Below are positions 11,054 through 23,140 of a DNA stretch of 64,000 nt, in pieces. The notes under the pieces were generated by a model. That model made no database searches. It was not told the origin of the DNA and saw nothing but the letters and a program-made list of their open reading frames with translations. The stretch covers positions 56,564 through 120,563 of the forward strand of contig MNCI01004832.1 of assembly GCA_015680685.1 (NCBI GenBank), read 5' to 3'. This stretch comes from Gnetum montanum (taxonomy: Eukaryota; Streptophyta; Gnetopsida; Gnetales; Gnetaceae). Numbering within the stretch: the stretch's first letter is position 1; every line of letters starts with the position of its first letter. Both the position numbers and the translations under genes were made by a program.

Positions 11054-12157
11054 ATAAAAAGATGTATAGGAATTTTTGACCTTCTAGTATGTCAAAACCT
11101 TAAGGAAAATGGAGAACATATAATGTTTGTTATGGATAATGTGTTCATAGGACATAAACAAGAACTTCACATGGGATCTAAGAACTCAAGGAAATAATAT
11201 CTACAATCAAAAGATAAAGTGAAGACTACATGGGCTAAGATGAGAGCATGAATAAAAATGAAGGCTAAAAATCAAAAGAAGATGCTCCAAGGACTAGGAA
11301 GAAGACAAATTAATGGGAGAAAGCCTTAGAAGATAGAGCCCAATAGATGAGGAGACATCTCCTAGAAATAGTAGACATCTCTATCTCAAAGTAGTTGTCT
11401 TCCTAGAGACGTCCCATAGAAAACATCTTATTTTCTAGAGAGACATATCTTCTGAATTGATGCCAAGCTCAAGTAGACATCCCAACTTCAAATGAGATGT
11501 TTACACTAGTCGTTAGGTAGCCATTGCATGAATTTTAAGGATTTTTTGGAAACTCTAAGGCTATAAGAAGATACCAAAATCTTGGAAATTGTGCAAGCAC
11601 TGTTCACATTAGATCAATCATTGTCTTATCTATGCTATTATATTCTTGTTCTTCATTATAACATCATTTACATGGTTGTATGTTGTATTAATCTTTAATG
11701 ACAAGGAATTGTAAATTTAGTTACCTTATTTTTTTGTGTTCTTTATTTTTCTTGTAGCCCTATCTAGTTGATGTGCTTCTTGTGAGAAGGCATCCACATT
11801 GAGCTTGTTGGGACATTGCAGGGTTGAGTGATTTTCAAGCATCAAAACACTCCAAAGTGAAGCTCAATTTTGTAAAGGTTGTGGGATCCTTGAAATCACA
11901 TTTTGATCTTGTTGAAACCTTATGGGGTTGAGTAGTTTCATAGAAAAAAAACACTCTAGTGCATAGCTTAAAGCTTGTACAAGGTATGGTATCCTTCAAG
12001 CCACACTTTTTAAGAAACAAAGTCTAGAGGTGTGCATAGATTCTACCTTTTGAGTGTGGACATACCCAAGTTGGGGAACCATGTAAAATTTGATGTTTTT
12101 GTGTGATAGGTGCAATTTTAATTGGGAGACTTATTGAACCCCCTTCTAAGTTCTTAA
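11054..12157 (+). mobile_element. Foreign insert in element C, probably an LTR or part of one
   Basis: Element B runs without interruption from the end of RNase H to 'cttcatggagatcaatgg' (23931), while C holds about 1.1 kb of unrelated sequence between the matching points. It contains an imperfect duplication of about 100 bp (about 11808-11908 and 11909-12010, 'ttg..ggggttgagt..tttca'). It ends 'acccccttctaag', which resembles the 3' end of many plant Copia LTRs. I found no clean target duplication. 'agacatctcc' motifs recall 34680-34860 in element D's LTR region, in reverse. The two minus-strand frames here are not convincing genes. Confidence 0.35.
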
Positions 12158-13285
12158 TTCATAGAAATTAATGGAAATCTTCACAAGATATGTGCTAATA
12201 GATTAATATGATGGTGTCTTTCAGAAGAGAATTAACAAAGAATTCTACAAGATACACATAAAGGAAAATGCGATGGTCACTATCCAAGATGATGGAAAAC
12301 ACTAAAATTGATGATGGGAACCTGATTTTGACCTACCATATTCAAGGAGGCACATTTATTTACATAATCTTGTGAAATATGCCAAAGAGATGGAGGACTA
12401 ATGACAAAAAATGAAGGGCAACAACAATGGATACAACCATTGGAATGCTTTGATATTTGGGAAATTGACTTTTTGGTGCCCATTACACTGATCTCAAATA
12501 GAAAGTCATACATTATATTGATTATTGATTACTACACTAAGTGGGAAAAAGTAGTTGTAGTTAAAGATTGCATAGCCACAACAATTGCAAAATTCTTTCA
12601 ACAACATGTGGTGAATAAACGTGGAATGCCACAAATGTTAATATTAAATAATAGAACTAATTTCACTAGAGCTAGGTTCAAGAAGCTAATGCAACAACTT
12701 GAGGTCCATCATAAATTAACTACATATTATTACCCCTAAGCAAATGCTCAAGCTAAAGTAACTAATAGAAAAATTACAAGAATATTAACTAGAACTATTA
12801 GTTAATATAGGAAGGACTGTAGTATAAAACTTAATGATGCTCTATGGGCATATAATTCAACCTAGAAACTTCCTATAGGGTATTCACCATATAAATTAGT
12901 TTATGGAAAATTTCTTACTCTATTAATTCAAGCTAAATTAAATACCCTTGCAATTGCTAGCACACTTGACCTAGACTTAGGCTTAGCTCAAAAAGAACAA
13001 TTAATTAATCTTAATCTATTAGAAGAAAATTAGTTAGTAGCTTAAATGAGTAATGAAATCCATGAAAAGTATTCCAAACATAGATGTGATGCCAAAATTA
13101 GACAAGTATCCATCAATCCTAGAGATAAAGTCCTTTATTATAACCCAAATCATGTTCCACAAAGGATGAAGTTTCAAATCTTATGGGAAGGACCTTATAT
13201 TGTCCATGTTGCATATTAATCAAGTGCCATGCAAATTTATCACCTAATGAATCCACAGACATGCATCCTTGTCAATATCTAATAA
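12158..13285 (+). pseudogene. Integrase, element C
   Basis: The remains of the N-terminal zinc region are near 12350-12400 ('CEICQRDGG' degraded). The catalytic core from about 12440 has 'WEIDFLVPITLI', 'DYYTKWEKVVVV' and a degraded second Asp ('LILNNRTNF', where B has SDNGTYF). The E region reads 'QANAQAKVTNRKI', where B has QVEVTN, so the catalytic Glu is lost. The C-terminal part 'DALWAYNSTxKLPIGYSPYKLVYGK' and 'VLYYNPNHVPQRMKFQILWEGPYIVH' matches B. With two catalytic residues changed and many stops, it is non-functional. Confidence 0.75.
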
Positions 13286-15701
13286 GTCAAACCATTTTGT
13301 GACTTTATCCCCTTTAGAGACTCTACCTTGCATACTAGACCACTCACCACCTATTCAATCTTCTAAGTTTCCACTTTTGGCAATAGTCATGGGGATGTCA
13401 ATTTTGACACTTAGGCACCAAACCTTCTTTGTGCATTTTTGTTATACTTTTCACATTTCTTGCCAATTTTTTACATTCTTTGATATATTTTCTATTCTTT
13501 TATACTTTTCACATTTTTTTATCATTTTTCATTCTTTGATATCTTTCAAATTCTTTATACATTTTTCTGTTCTTACCATTTCTCATTCTTCTATGACTTT
13601 TACTATTTTTCATGTACATATTTTTGTTGATCTTTCTAATAAAGTGTAAAGGAATAAATGAGATGTAGTTGAAATAATGATAATTTCACCCTATGTTGTC
13701 AAATCATTAAAGAATTGATTATATATATATAGTGAGATCACATCATTCATTCACTCATTTCCAAGAGCTTCTTAGCATGAATATAATGACATTCTTTTTA
13801 CAATAAACCTAAAATAAACCAATGATCGTTATGCTTAGATGAAAAAGTGAAGAACCAAGAGGGAATAAAAAGTGTGTGATATCAAGGGGATGTGTAGATT
13901 CTCTAAAGCTATTATACTATAAGTATTATCTTGTTGTTAAGTTGTACTATTTACTTTAGTTTTAATGAAAAAATGCAAGTATGTTCTAAAATAAGTGCTA
14001 CCTTAGCATATCACTGGAAAGACATGTTACCCATACTTGAAGGTAGTCCTCTAGTAATATTGACATAGTAATAATCTAATAAATACACATAATAAAATTT
14101 TTTGGAAATTCCACTAGAAAGACATGTTACCCATGCCTAAAGATAGTCAACTTCTTAGAAATTTCAAGATTTCTTAGACTTGAATTGGTTATGACGTTAG
14201 AGAGATATGTTACCCATGCTTGAAGGCATTCCTCTATCCAATGGCCAAGTCTCTTTATACATAAATTGTGTTGTTAATAAATTACTTTATTGAACTTCAT
14301 TGCCAAGTGATAATATTTCTTGTACTTATGATAATTTTGTGGTTGTTAGTTTTGTAATGATACAATGAAATGTCATTGGTAAGTGGGATGAATTTAGTTT
14401 GGATCTTGGATAGAAAGGCTAATGATCATTTTAACCATGCATTGCTCATATAATTTATTATGTCTATGGTAAGATACCTCATGTCTCATTTTCTACAATC
14501 CATTCTACTACCATTGCATCTCACTGTTATATATAATCATAATTCGATGGTTTTATATAATATAGTACTATTTTATTATTAAGGTAATACTAAGATGTAT
14601 GTTTTGGAAGATAGGTATGATTTATATTTAACTCCTTGAATGCCTATGAACACTTGTAGATGTAGCTATACAAGGGCATTAAGGGTAGGATCTTGCCTTA
14701 AGGAGGACCCATTGATATAGCTCTTATGTTTCATACTTGATGACTAATTCTACATCATCATGTAGCTCTTGAATACTTAAATAATTATTGTTATTTCCCT
14801 ACATATCCATATTTATTCATATATTCAATAATTTTGATCAAACAGCTCCTAAAACCTTAATCTACATACCTTACCCAAACTCCTTCTTTCACATACTTTT
14901 GATAACTAATTCCTATATTCTAAGCATTATCTATGATTAATAAGTCTTTGGACCATCTTTACACCTTCTATACTATCTATTCTACTTATTTTTCCCATTG
15001 AAACTAACAAAAATTTTGAAAAATGCAACACTAATATCATAGACATAATATATTAGCTTATGCAATATCGCATCAATGATGTTGTATCTACAATATCTCC
15101 CCTATAAAATCTATATATGTGTGTAAATTGTTAGAAATTTTTCTCATTCTCTCATTTCATACCTAGGGAGCTCATGCCATTTTTTCTAACTTCCAAATCT
15201 TCAAAGCTCCATATCTTCCTCACTGCAAGTCTTATTTAAGTCATTCTTGTTTCCTTTTACTCAAATAGTGACTAACTTAGTAATGGGAAAGAGGATTATA
15301 CATAGTTTTGTGAATTTTTCCAAATTTTATAATGCATAGAAGAACAAAGTAAGTTTAAGAGTAACAAAAAATAATCACATTCTCATATTATATAATCCAA
15401 TAAACTTAATGTTTCCTTCCAAATGATAATTCGAATATACCTTAGATAATAAATTGAAGATTATGATAACTCATTTAAGATTAATTTGTTTCTAATTGAT
15501 AAAAATCATCCAATTAAGAGTTTTTCTTATAAAGGGTTTTATCTAACCAAAAAATTTCTCAAAGTTAGCAATCCAAATTAAAAATAAAGTTAATAATAAA
15601 TAATGATCTTAATTGAAACCCAAAGTTCAATAAAAGGATATCAATCATTAAGCGATTTTTCCACAATGGTTGAGTAATCTTGAAATTCCTTATGATTGTA
15701 G
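13286..15701 (+). other. 3' spacer of element C
   Basis: AT-rich noncoding sequence. A T-rich tract at 13420-13650 mimics an ORF. A block 'cactggaaagacatgttaccc' occurs about three times (14008, 14110, 14190) but once in Z (near 316). The conserved 'ggaggaccca' block is at 14700. Around 15050-15125 there are 'caatatcgcatc' and a 'cctataaaat' TATA-like string that recall an LTR U3, possibly a fossil promoter. No gene supported. Confidence 0.5.
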
Positions 15702-17596
15702 ATGTTGCCTAAGAGATCTAAAGTAGGAGAACCATCATAACCTAGAGAGAAGAGATCTAGAGGAAGAGGTAGAGGATGAGATAGAGAATAAAATTCTCCT
15801 ACAGAGCAAGAAGCTCATTCTTATAGCATCCATTAGGCCACACCTACAACAAGAAAATCTACTCAAGCAAAAGCTCATGCACAGCTTGCTCTAGAATAAA
15901 ACACTCTTCAACAAGCAATTCAAGAGAAGTCCAGCATGTCAACTATTATAGTGGAGTTGACTTTTGGACTATTTATGGAGTTTTCACTTGATAAAGTCCA
16001 TGAGTAGCTATAAACCTCTTCCTTGTGACCCACCATTTCAAGTGATGGTGAATGAAACTTGGGATAATTTTATCAATTTTGAAAGAAAAAATAGGATGAT
16101 GCTACTATAAAAATCAAGGGAGCCACATTGGTAGTGATGCAACGTTAGGATGCAGTAGACGCCACAAAGGTTATAACATACCATATCAAGGAATCCTTTA
16201 ATGTTTCCATTATGCCACCAACTAATATTATTGGAAAAAAGATGTAGAAACCATAGCCAAAACATCAATGATCCTTGCAGAGCATGAAGATGTGTTAGAG
16301 TAACTACTATAGATGGGATAAGTCATGCAAAATATTTTTTCTATTCCTAGTTATATCATTGCAATTTAGTCAAAACTGATCCCAACAAAAGAGAATCTAG
16401 TTATGGTAGAAACTAGGATGCAACACACAAAAACTGAAATGTAGAGGTTACAGGAAGAATTGACTACACTAAGAGCAAAAAGACAAGAACTTGCATGACA
16501 CATTACACATGACTAGTTAGAATAGTTTAGAAATGAATGGATTTACCAATTGATAGTCAAATATAAATAAATAAAGATGGAGAAGGAAAAGTTAGTATAG
16601 AATGCTATAATAGTAGATTCCCAAACCTACACCCATGCTAAAGCTCTTACTACATTAGAAGAAGAAAACAAAAAGATTACTACTGAAAACATGAGGTTAA
16701 CAAACATTGAGAAGCAGAAGAATGTGCTAGAAGAGAGTATTCATCATTTAAGAGAACAATTTGCTAGAGTCAACCTTGATCTAAGACAACTGATTTGTAA
16801 AAATAAAATCCTATCAATGGAAGAAGTCTATGCTATGTGATAGAAATCAACAATTAAGATCAACGCATGACAAAACAAGGTTAAGAAACATGAAAGGCTG
16901 AAAGATCATTTTAGGAATCAAGTGAGTATGCATAAGTAAATTATGAAAAGAAGATCCAAATGGCCAAAGTTAGAATCGACTCCATTACAACACAAAAATC
17001 TCATTAGCAACCCATCTTGGATAGCCCCCATTTTGTTCACATCCATCAAGCTAAAGTAAAGAATAAAGACCTATAGATCAATGATTTAATATAATACATG
17101 GGGTTAGAAAATCTCAAGTATGCTAACTTAGATATGTTAATAGTAGGTAGACCAAGAACAAAATTGTAGTAAGTGGATACCACATATTTAATGTATGAAA
17201 AGGAGTTTCTTGATAGAAAAGATGCATAATGGAAGCTTCATATAGCAAAATTTTAACTACAAGTAGTTAAGGCTAGCAACTAAGATTAAAAAATGTAGCA
17301 GAAAAATTGGCCAAAAGGATGATAAACTATTAAGGACTAAAGAAAGTGACGAAAGCCTTTGAATAAGAAAGAATGTAGTTTGTTGCATGGTATGTCAAGG
17401 TGAAAAAAATGTTCCCACAATTCTTATACCCTTAGGAAGTACCAACTCCAGCCAACATCACTAAATTTTCATGATAGTGCATGATCCTAGATAGAAAGAA
17501 GAAAAAATCATTGCACTACTAAATAGATATTAATTTCAAAAGCTTGATGACAAGGAAAAGAAGCTAATGGAAGAGCCACGATTTCTTGGAACATAA
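15702..17596 (+). pseudogene. 3' additional ORF with coiled coil, element C
   Basis: A long degraded ORF of roughly 630 codons starts at an ATG directly after TTGTAG. The N terminus is basic (MLPKRSK, then RSRGRGRG near 15750). From about 16430 to 16820 the frame gives heptad-like helical sequence (LQEELTTLRAKRQELA; LEEENKKITTENMRL; VLEESIHHLREQFARV), typical of a coiled coil. The end (LMEEPRFLGT) matches the end of the Z copy. In-frame stops are mostly TAG/TAA at expected Gln codons. It lies after integrase in the sense orientation, where Athila elements carry an env-like ORF, but I see no membrane segment. Function is unknown. Confidence 0.55.
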
Positions 17597-17812
17597 AGAA
17601 AACTAGATTGAGCTTGATTTTTTTTTGTTTTTGTCATTTGTGTGAATCATGCATGACATAGTTATTTTATAATATCACTTTAATCATAATGTGACATTGA
17701 AAGTAGAGCCATTTATGTATATGAGTGTCATAATGTCAAATTTTATGTAATCCCATAATTTTATAAAGAAATCTATCCTTCATTTGATTTAACTAAAGGA
17801 CAAGCTTTCAGT

Positions 17813-17826
17813 TAGTCATGGGAGTA
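17813..17826 (+). promoter_or_regulatory. Polypurine tract before LTR3
   Basis: TAGTCATGGGAGTA is followed by the LTR start, here mutated to TAATAAAATG. Confidence 0.6.
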
Positions 17827-18703
17827 TAATAAAATGAGAATTGTGCGAGTCTATGATATTGTATTTCTCTAGCTTAGTCATTTTGATATGCCCATAAGAC
17901 ATCCTTAATTTTTCTAGCCTGGCCATTTCTTTTTATAGATACTGATGAGCCGTGATATCACATGTCGCAATGTCTATAAATAAGAGGCAGCTTTCCCTAT
18001 TTTAGGCACTTAGACTTAGACCCTTAGCTAAACTCTTGCAGTTTTACCATTCCAGAGTTAGAATAATTTCCATGTGCCCATAGTAGGAGTCTTAAAGTGA
18101 ATAGATCTTTATTCGAGAAAATTATACTTGAGCACACATTTTTGTACAGAAATAAAGATAAAATTTTTGATAAGCCTTGCAACATATGGACTAAGCTAAA
18201 TAGTAATTAACTATTATTGAATGTTTAAATGCTTTCCTAGTTAATTAATCTCTCTCAACCCTTGACTCTCCTAGTTAAGTGCAGTCAGTACGACTGCTTC
18301 GGGCATGTGTGTAGTGCTTGGTAACCCAGTAACGATTAGCGTTTGGTAATCCCAGTAGCATTGCACTGGTTCAGGATGTGTGTGACAAGTGGGGACAAAT
18401 ACTAGTGTTAGGACCATTAGAACTTAGTTAGCGAATAGTTAATGAAAGTTAGTCACTTAGTTCTCTCTACCTTCCCTTATTAGCATAAGACATTAAAAAT
18501 ATAAAAGATATAAAAATCATATACCTCAAGCTTACTTAACCATACAACCGTGATAATACAAGCAAGTTTGGGAAGACAATGATTGATTAACCTTAAGTGT
18601 TCCATTAGGTTGCATAAGCACTTAGTCCTTGGAGTTCAACTGGATCGCATGTGAAATGCTCGTATTCGTATGGTTGAGTGTAGGGGTACCTCGCCACTCA
18701 TCA
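17827..18703 (+). repeat. LTR3 (5' LTR of B, 3' LTR of C)
   Basis: The repeat runs from TAATAAAATG (TG to TA) to ACTCATCA. TATAAATA is at 17975-17982. It aligns with LTR4 from the TATA region onward, but its first 115 bases or so have no counterpart there. It is flanked by a polypurine tract on the left and a primer site on the right. Confidence 0.75.
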
Positions 18704-18722
18704 TTGGTACCGTTGATGGGGA
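18704..18722 (+). promoter_or_regulatory. Primer binding site of B (mutated tRNA-Asp type)
   Basis: TTGGTACCGTTGATGGGGA directly follows LTR3. The changes from the consensus seen at 2757 are at CpG-type positions. Confidence 0.65.
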
Positions 18723-18817
18723 CTTAGTTGTTTGTGTGCTATGTAGAACATAGGAGATCATTCATATCATTGGGATGCTAGAATGAACACTTAGGGTTAA
18801 TCAAGAAAGATAAGACA

Positions 18818-20740
18818 ATGGTAAATCCCACACCGAACAAGAAAAAAATGTCTTCTTCTTCACACAAGAGCACTTCACCACCTAGGACCAACACAAGAGA
18901 CAGTCGGTGGCATAACACATGTAACCAAGATCCACTAGTTCTTCAACAGTTCCATGTTGTACATATTCATCATGATGAGTATGTACCTAACTTTACCTTT
19001 ATTCTCCATCAAGATGAACAACTACGTTGGAGAGACTTGGAGGGTAACATAGTGTTGCCTCCAGACCGATCAGTCCCCAATATGCTCCTTCATGCTCTCG
19101 CATGAATAGGCATGTCACAGTTATATGTGAAATACGTTTCTTGTGATCATGACACAAGGGACTCCCATCCCATAGAAGTGTAATGTCAACAAGACTTAAA
19201 ATAGGAGAGTTAACATGCATCTTTGAATGGTAAATGGCCTCATAATGCCCTGCATGTGTTAAGCAAAATTGGGGATGGTGAACTAGTTTCAATAGGTCCC
19301 CCATCAAATGATGATCCCCCTTCTAATGATGGTCAAAAGGTGGTGTATCAGAACCTCCACTTCATGATTCACAACCTTGGTTCTTATCCCCACAAACATG
19401 AATTGTTCAACGAGGGAACATAAACATAAGATAAGGATGGGCATTCTGATTGTAATCACGATCGGGGCCAAAACAACCAAAGAGAAGGTAGAAAGCATCA
19501 CCATAACAATGGTTCTCCTTCTTCTTCACCTTCATCATCACATTCACCCTCTCCTTCAGTGTTAGGATGCAGTCATAAGGAACCTAACGATGAGGATAAT
19601 GGTAAATAGAGTGAGAAACCTCGACGAGAGAGTCGAGAGCGAGGACGAGGGAATTCTAGAGAATCATAGCATAGAAGAAGGGAGAGTAGGGAACCATGTA
19701 GACATCATAGATGCTATGAACGAAATGACCATGAAGAACCCTTACTTGCTATCAAAAGCATGTTAGACATCATGGAGGCCATAAGAGTTCCCATGAGGCA
19801 CCAAAAAGATAGTAGCATCAAGAAGTTAGACATGAATAACATCCCACGATTTGAGGAAGGATACAATGCTGATTGTCAAAATCACTTACAAGCATTCCAT
19901 GATGCATGTGCCTTGCAGAACATCAAGAATGAATGAAAAAAACTAAAGTTGTTCCCAAGGACACTAGTGAAAGAAGCAGAAAGTTGGTACCGGTCCTTAG
20001 AACCAAAATCCATTTGAAGGTGGAGTACGATGCTAGAATTGTTTAATGATAAGTATCAAAGGTACTCCTAGGTGTTCAATCTATGAAAGTAAATCCAAGG
20101 ATGGAAGTAAGGAAATCACAAACCCTTGGATGCTGCCATGGGCCATTATTATGCACTGTTACATTATTTTCTGGGTCATGGTTACGTGCAACGGGATCAA
20201 CTATGCCATCTCATAGATGGACTTAGGCATGAAACAAGGAGAATCCTTGGAATTTATGCTCAAGGAAGATTATTAGAGCTTAGGTTCCATTAGTTCCATA
20301 GATTACTAGAGCAAGTAGCCAAGGAAGAAGGGGAGCTACGTAAGAGTGAAAGTGCAGAAGAGTACAACCGAGATCCTTCCCCTTGAAAAAGGGGAGTAAG
20401 ATTCTGTGAAGAGGAGGAAGAGTCACCACTCGAAGAGATGGTGAATAGGAAAACCTTGCTGCTCCAAAAATTAACAACAAAAGTGTTGGCAAAGCTAGAC
20501 CAAATGTGGGACTCCCTAGATAGTAGATTTGAATCCATTCTTAAAATCGTAGAGGAGTCTAAGGAGTGAGGTAGTGACTATGACAAAAAGAAAAAGAGGG
20601 ACATGGAAAATGCACATAATAGAGGTAAGGGTAAAATGGCCATCACCGAAGAGGTTCTGGATTCTGATATAGACAATGATGGTGGATGTGAGATATGCCA
20701 ATATGACCATCCTAAGGGATGTTGTCCATTAATCTCATAT
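18818..20740 (+). pseudogene. gag: Gag, element B
   Basis: It starts with MVNPTPNKKKMSSSSHKS, which places the start upstream of the Ser-run Met used in A. Conserved parts include 'VPNFTFILHQDEQ', a charged Arg/Ser-rich stretch (19440-19690) and a capsid core at about 19830-20340 with 'AESWYRSLEP' and 'GHGYVQRDQLCHLIDGL'. A helical end follows (20490-20560). The zinc knuckle CEICQYDHPKGCCP is at about 20689-20730 inside a 98-codon open stretch from 20603. Several stops and frameshifts are present. The role would be capsid formation and RNA packaging. Confidence 0.75.
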
Positions 20741-21365
20741 CTACAAGAGTTTGGGATGTATGCACTCAACCCAAGACTTAACAAATGGCAAGCACCCCGA
20801 CAGTTACCTTATCCCCAAGGTAACTCAAGGCAGTTACATCAACCTTTAACATATTATCCAAGTGGAACTCCACCACAACCTATTGAGCAAGACCAATAGT
20901 GGCAATACCCATAGTCATGGGGGATGCCACCACCAAGGCAACAATACCCTTACCAGCAACCAGATCCATATGGCTACTACGTGTAGCAACCAATCTCTCC
21001 ATGTGACTCTGTTGGTCATGTGACACCACAACATTACTACCAAGCTCAGGAGTATTATAGGAATCCTTCTCCTAGCGAAGACAACCCATAGAAATACCAT
21101 CCTCCAAACCCATTTGCAACTCTCACATCGATAGCTCCATTACCACACACTCTGGCAACGCAAGGGGTACTCCCCACTCAGCTGCAATAACACAATGTCA
21201 CAAGGGCTATGAATCCTCAACTTGTAGTTGGTTCTGACAACCTTATGAAGAAAAGATCTTTCTTCAAAACCAATAGTCCAACCAAGCCCTCACCATCACA
21301 AGCGGTTGAACATCTGAACACCTCCCTATCAAATAAGGCTTCGGGGCCTCCTTCAACCCAAAAAT
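20741..21365 (+). pseudogene. Gag-protease linker, element B
   Basis: This codes for a Pro/Gln/Tyr-rich low-complexity linker ('PYQQPDPYGYY' near 20950, 'PNPFATLTSIAPLPHT' near 21106), the same block as 4753-5380 in A. No domain was recognised. Confidence 0.5.
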
Positions 21366-21940
21366 TGAGCTTAACGCACATGGTTATGTTAACACATGTC
21401 GTTACTAATTGGATTAAGGTGGGCCACCTTCCTAGGAAATTCTTTGATCCTGGAAGTCGTCTAATCTATCTCCAAGTCACTAGTAATGAACCATGTAAAG
21501 CTCTTTTGGACTCAAGTTCCGGAGTCAACCTAATATCACAAGAGATGTATAAAGCCTAGAACCTACCTCCATTAAGGAAGAGTAACATTCGACTAGAGCT
21601 GGCCAACTAGTCCATCACTATTCCCTTACGAATGGTGAAGGACATCGTTACCACTGTATGTGGGTGATCATATCCAGCTGATTTCCTAGTGATACAAGTA
21701 AACAATGGTAAGGGGCACTTCCCAATAGTAATGGGAAGAGCATGGCTAAGTACTATAGATGCATGCCTAGGAATCTATGATCTTTCCCCAGAAATATCCA
21801 AGAAGAACACTTTTGGAAAGATTGAGAAGAAGAAAGTTCCATGCATCGCATACAGTGACACAGGGTGCCATTGCATGCAGAAATCATGGGTTATGCAAAG
21901 TTTAGCATTGTCTGCATGCAATTAGTGTGCACAAGAAATT
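21366..21940 (+). pseudogene. Aspartic protease, element B
   Basis: The sequence 'LTHMVMLTHVVTNWIKVGHLPRKF' leads into the active-site region ALLDSSSGVNLIS (about 21497-21535). The catalytic D is kept, but D-S-S replaces the D-L-G seen in A, so the essential Gly is lost. The second half has 'IVMGRAWLSTIDACLGIYDLSPE' from 21728, the GRxWL signature. A stop separates the two halves (21557). It would process Gag-Pol. Confidence 0.75.
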
Positions 21941-22379
21941 AATATACAAAAGTGCCTATATGTAGTAGCCACACGATAAGAAGACACCCGGTGGCTAATG
22001 GCCGATTAAGAGAGCAACTCGCTAACATGCATGGAACTAACTGAGGGAATAACTAGTGCTTACATTGAAAGCATAGACACATTGGAGTAAGTTTGTTGCC
22101 AACTTCCAAGCCTTAACCTTGAAAATATCAACTGGGGAAAGTTGGAAATTTCTGAGAGATTTAAACAAGAACCCCTAGATTTGAAACCATTGCCCACCGG
22201 TCTAGAGTATATGACCCTCGAAAATGGAAAATTGATGATCATCAATGTAAGACTTGTTCCCAAAAAAAAGAAAGATTGTTAAAAGTTATAAACAAGTGGT
22301 CAAAAGCCTTTGCTTAGTTATACCCCAAGTTAACTGGAATAGATCCTAGGATATGCCAGCATAGGATTTACACAGACCC

Positions 22380-23140
22380 CTCCATGAAACCTCAAAAACA
22401 ACCGTAGAGACGATTAAACCCAAAATTGAAGTAAATAGTAAAAGAAGAAATAGAATAGCTTCTTAAGGCTAGGTTCATATATCCCATTGCTAATATTGAA
22501 TTGGTTAGCCCTCTGGTGATCATGCCTAAAAAGGGAGGCAAATGGAGGATGTGTATAGATTTTAGGCTGCTGAACATGGCAACATTGAAGGATCACTTTC
22601 TATTGCCATTTGTTGACCAAGTCTTAGACACCATAGTAGGGCATCGCTATTATAGTTTTCTCGATGGCTCTAGTGGATACAACTAGATATGGATAGCACT
22701 AGAAGATCAAGTCAAGACAACGTTCACCAGTCCTTGGGGAATGTTTGCATATTAAAAAATGCCATTTGGCTTGTGCAATGCTCCTACCACGTTTCAATGC
22801 CTAGTTCTAAGCATATTCCAATAGCAGTGAAATAAAATTTGCTAAACACAAGAAGACACTATAGGAATTAGAGGTGGTAAAGACCAGCTACCAAGGGCAA
22901 AAAGATGTTGTGGCAGATTTGGCTCAATACGGGAAGTCTTTATGGATGACTTCTCCACTTATGGAATAATCTTTGATCAAGCCTTAGACCAATTAGAGCA
23001 AGTGCTGAGAAGATGCATAGAAACCAAATTAAGGCTCAACTGATAGAAAAGCCATTTGATGGTCCAAGAAGACGTAGTACTTGGGCATAAGATTTCATAT
23101 TTAGGAATAGAGGTAGACCTAGATAAAGTTAGGTTCATCC
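22380..23140 (+). pseudogene. Reverse transcriptase, element B
   Basis: The RT core includes 'LVSPLVIMPKKGGKWRMCIDFRLLN', 'FLLPFVDQVLDTIVGHRYYSFLDGSSGYN' and 'TTFTSPWGMFAY', then 'KMPFGLCNAPTTFQ' and the catalytic FMDD at 22939-22950. Between the FQ block and FMDD there are about 88 more bases than in element C, which breaks the fold. The downstream 'VLGHKISYLGIEVDLDKVRFI' closes the palm. The preceding linker 'EPLDLKPLPTGLEYMTLENG' style sequence lies at 22165-22250. Stops are mostly CAG/TGG derived. Confidence 0.8.

Larger units (their letters stand above)
9144..17826 (+). mobile_element. Element C: 5'-truncated Athila-like element
   Basis: It begins in register with B at about 21946, in the protease-RT linker, and runs through RT, RNase H, integrase, a long 3' spacer and a coiled-coil 3' ORF to a polypurine tract and LTR3. 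Gag and protease are missing. It is more AT-rich and more interrupted by stops than A or B, so it is probably older. An unrelated segment is inserted at about 11054-12157. Confidence 0.7.

Noticed and set aside
13269-13649. 126-codon Phe/Ser/His-rich plus-strand frame
   Set aside because: T-rich noncoding spacer after integrase; no conservation in A or B and no domain.
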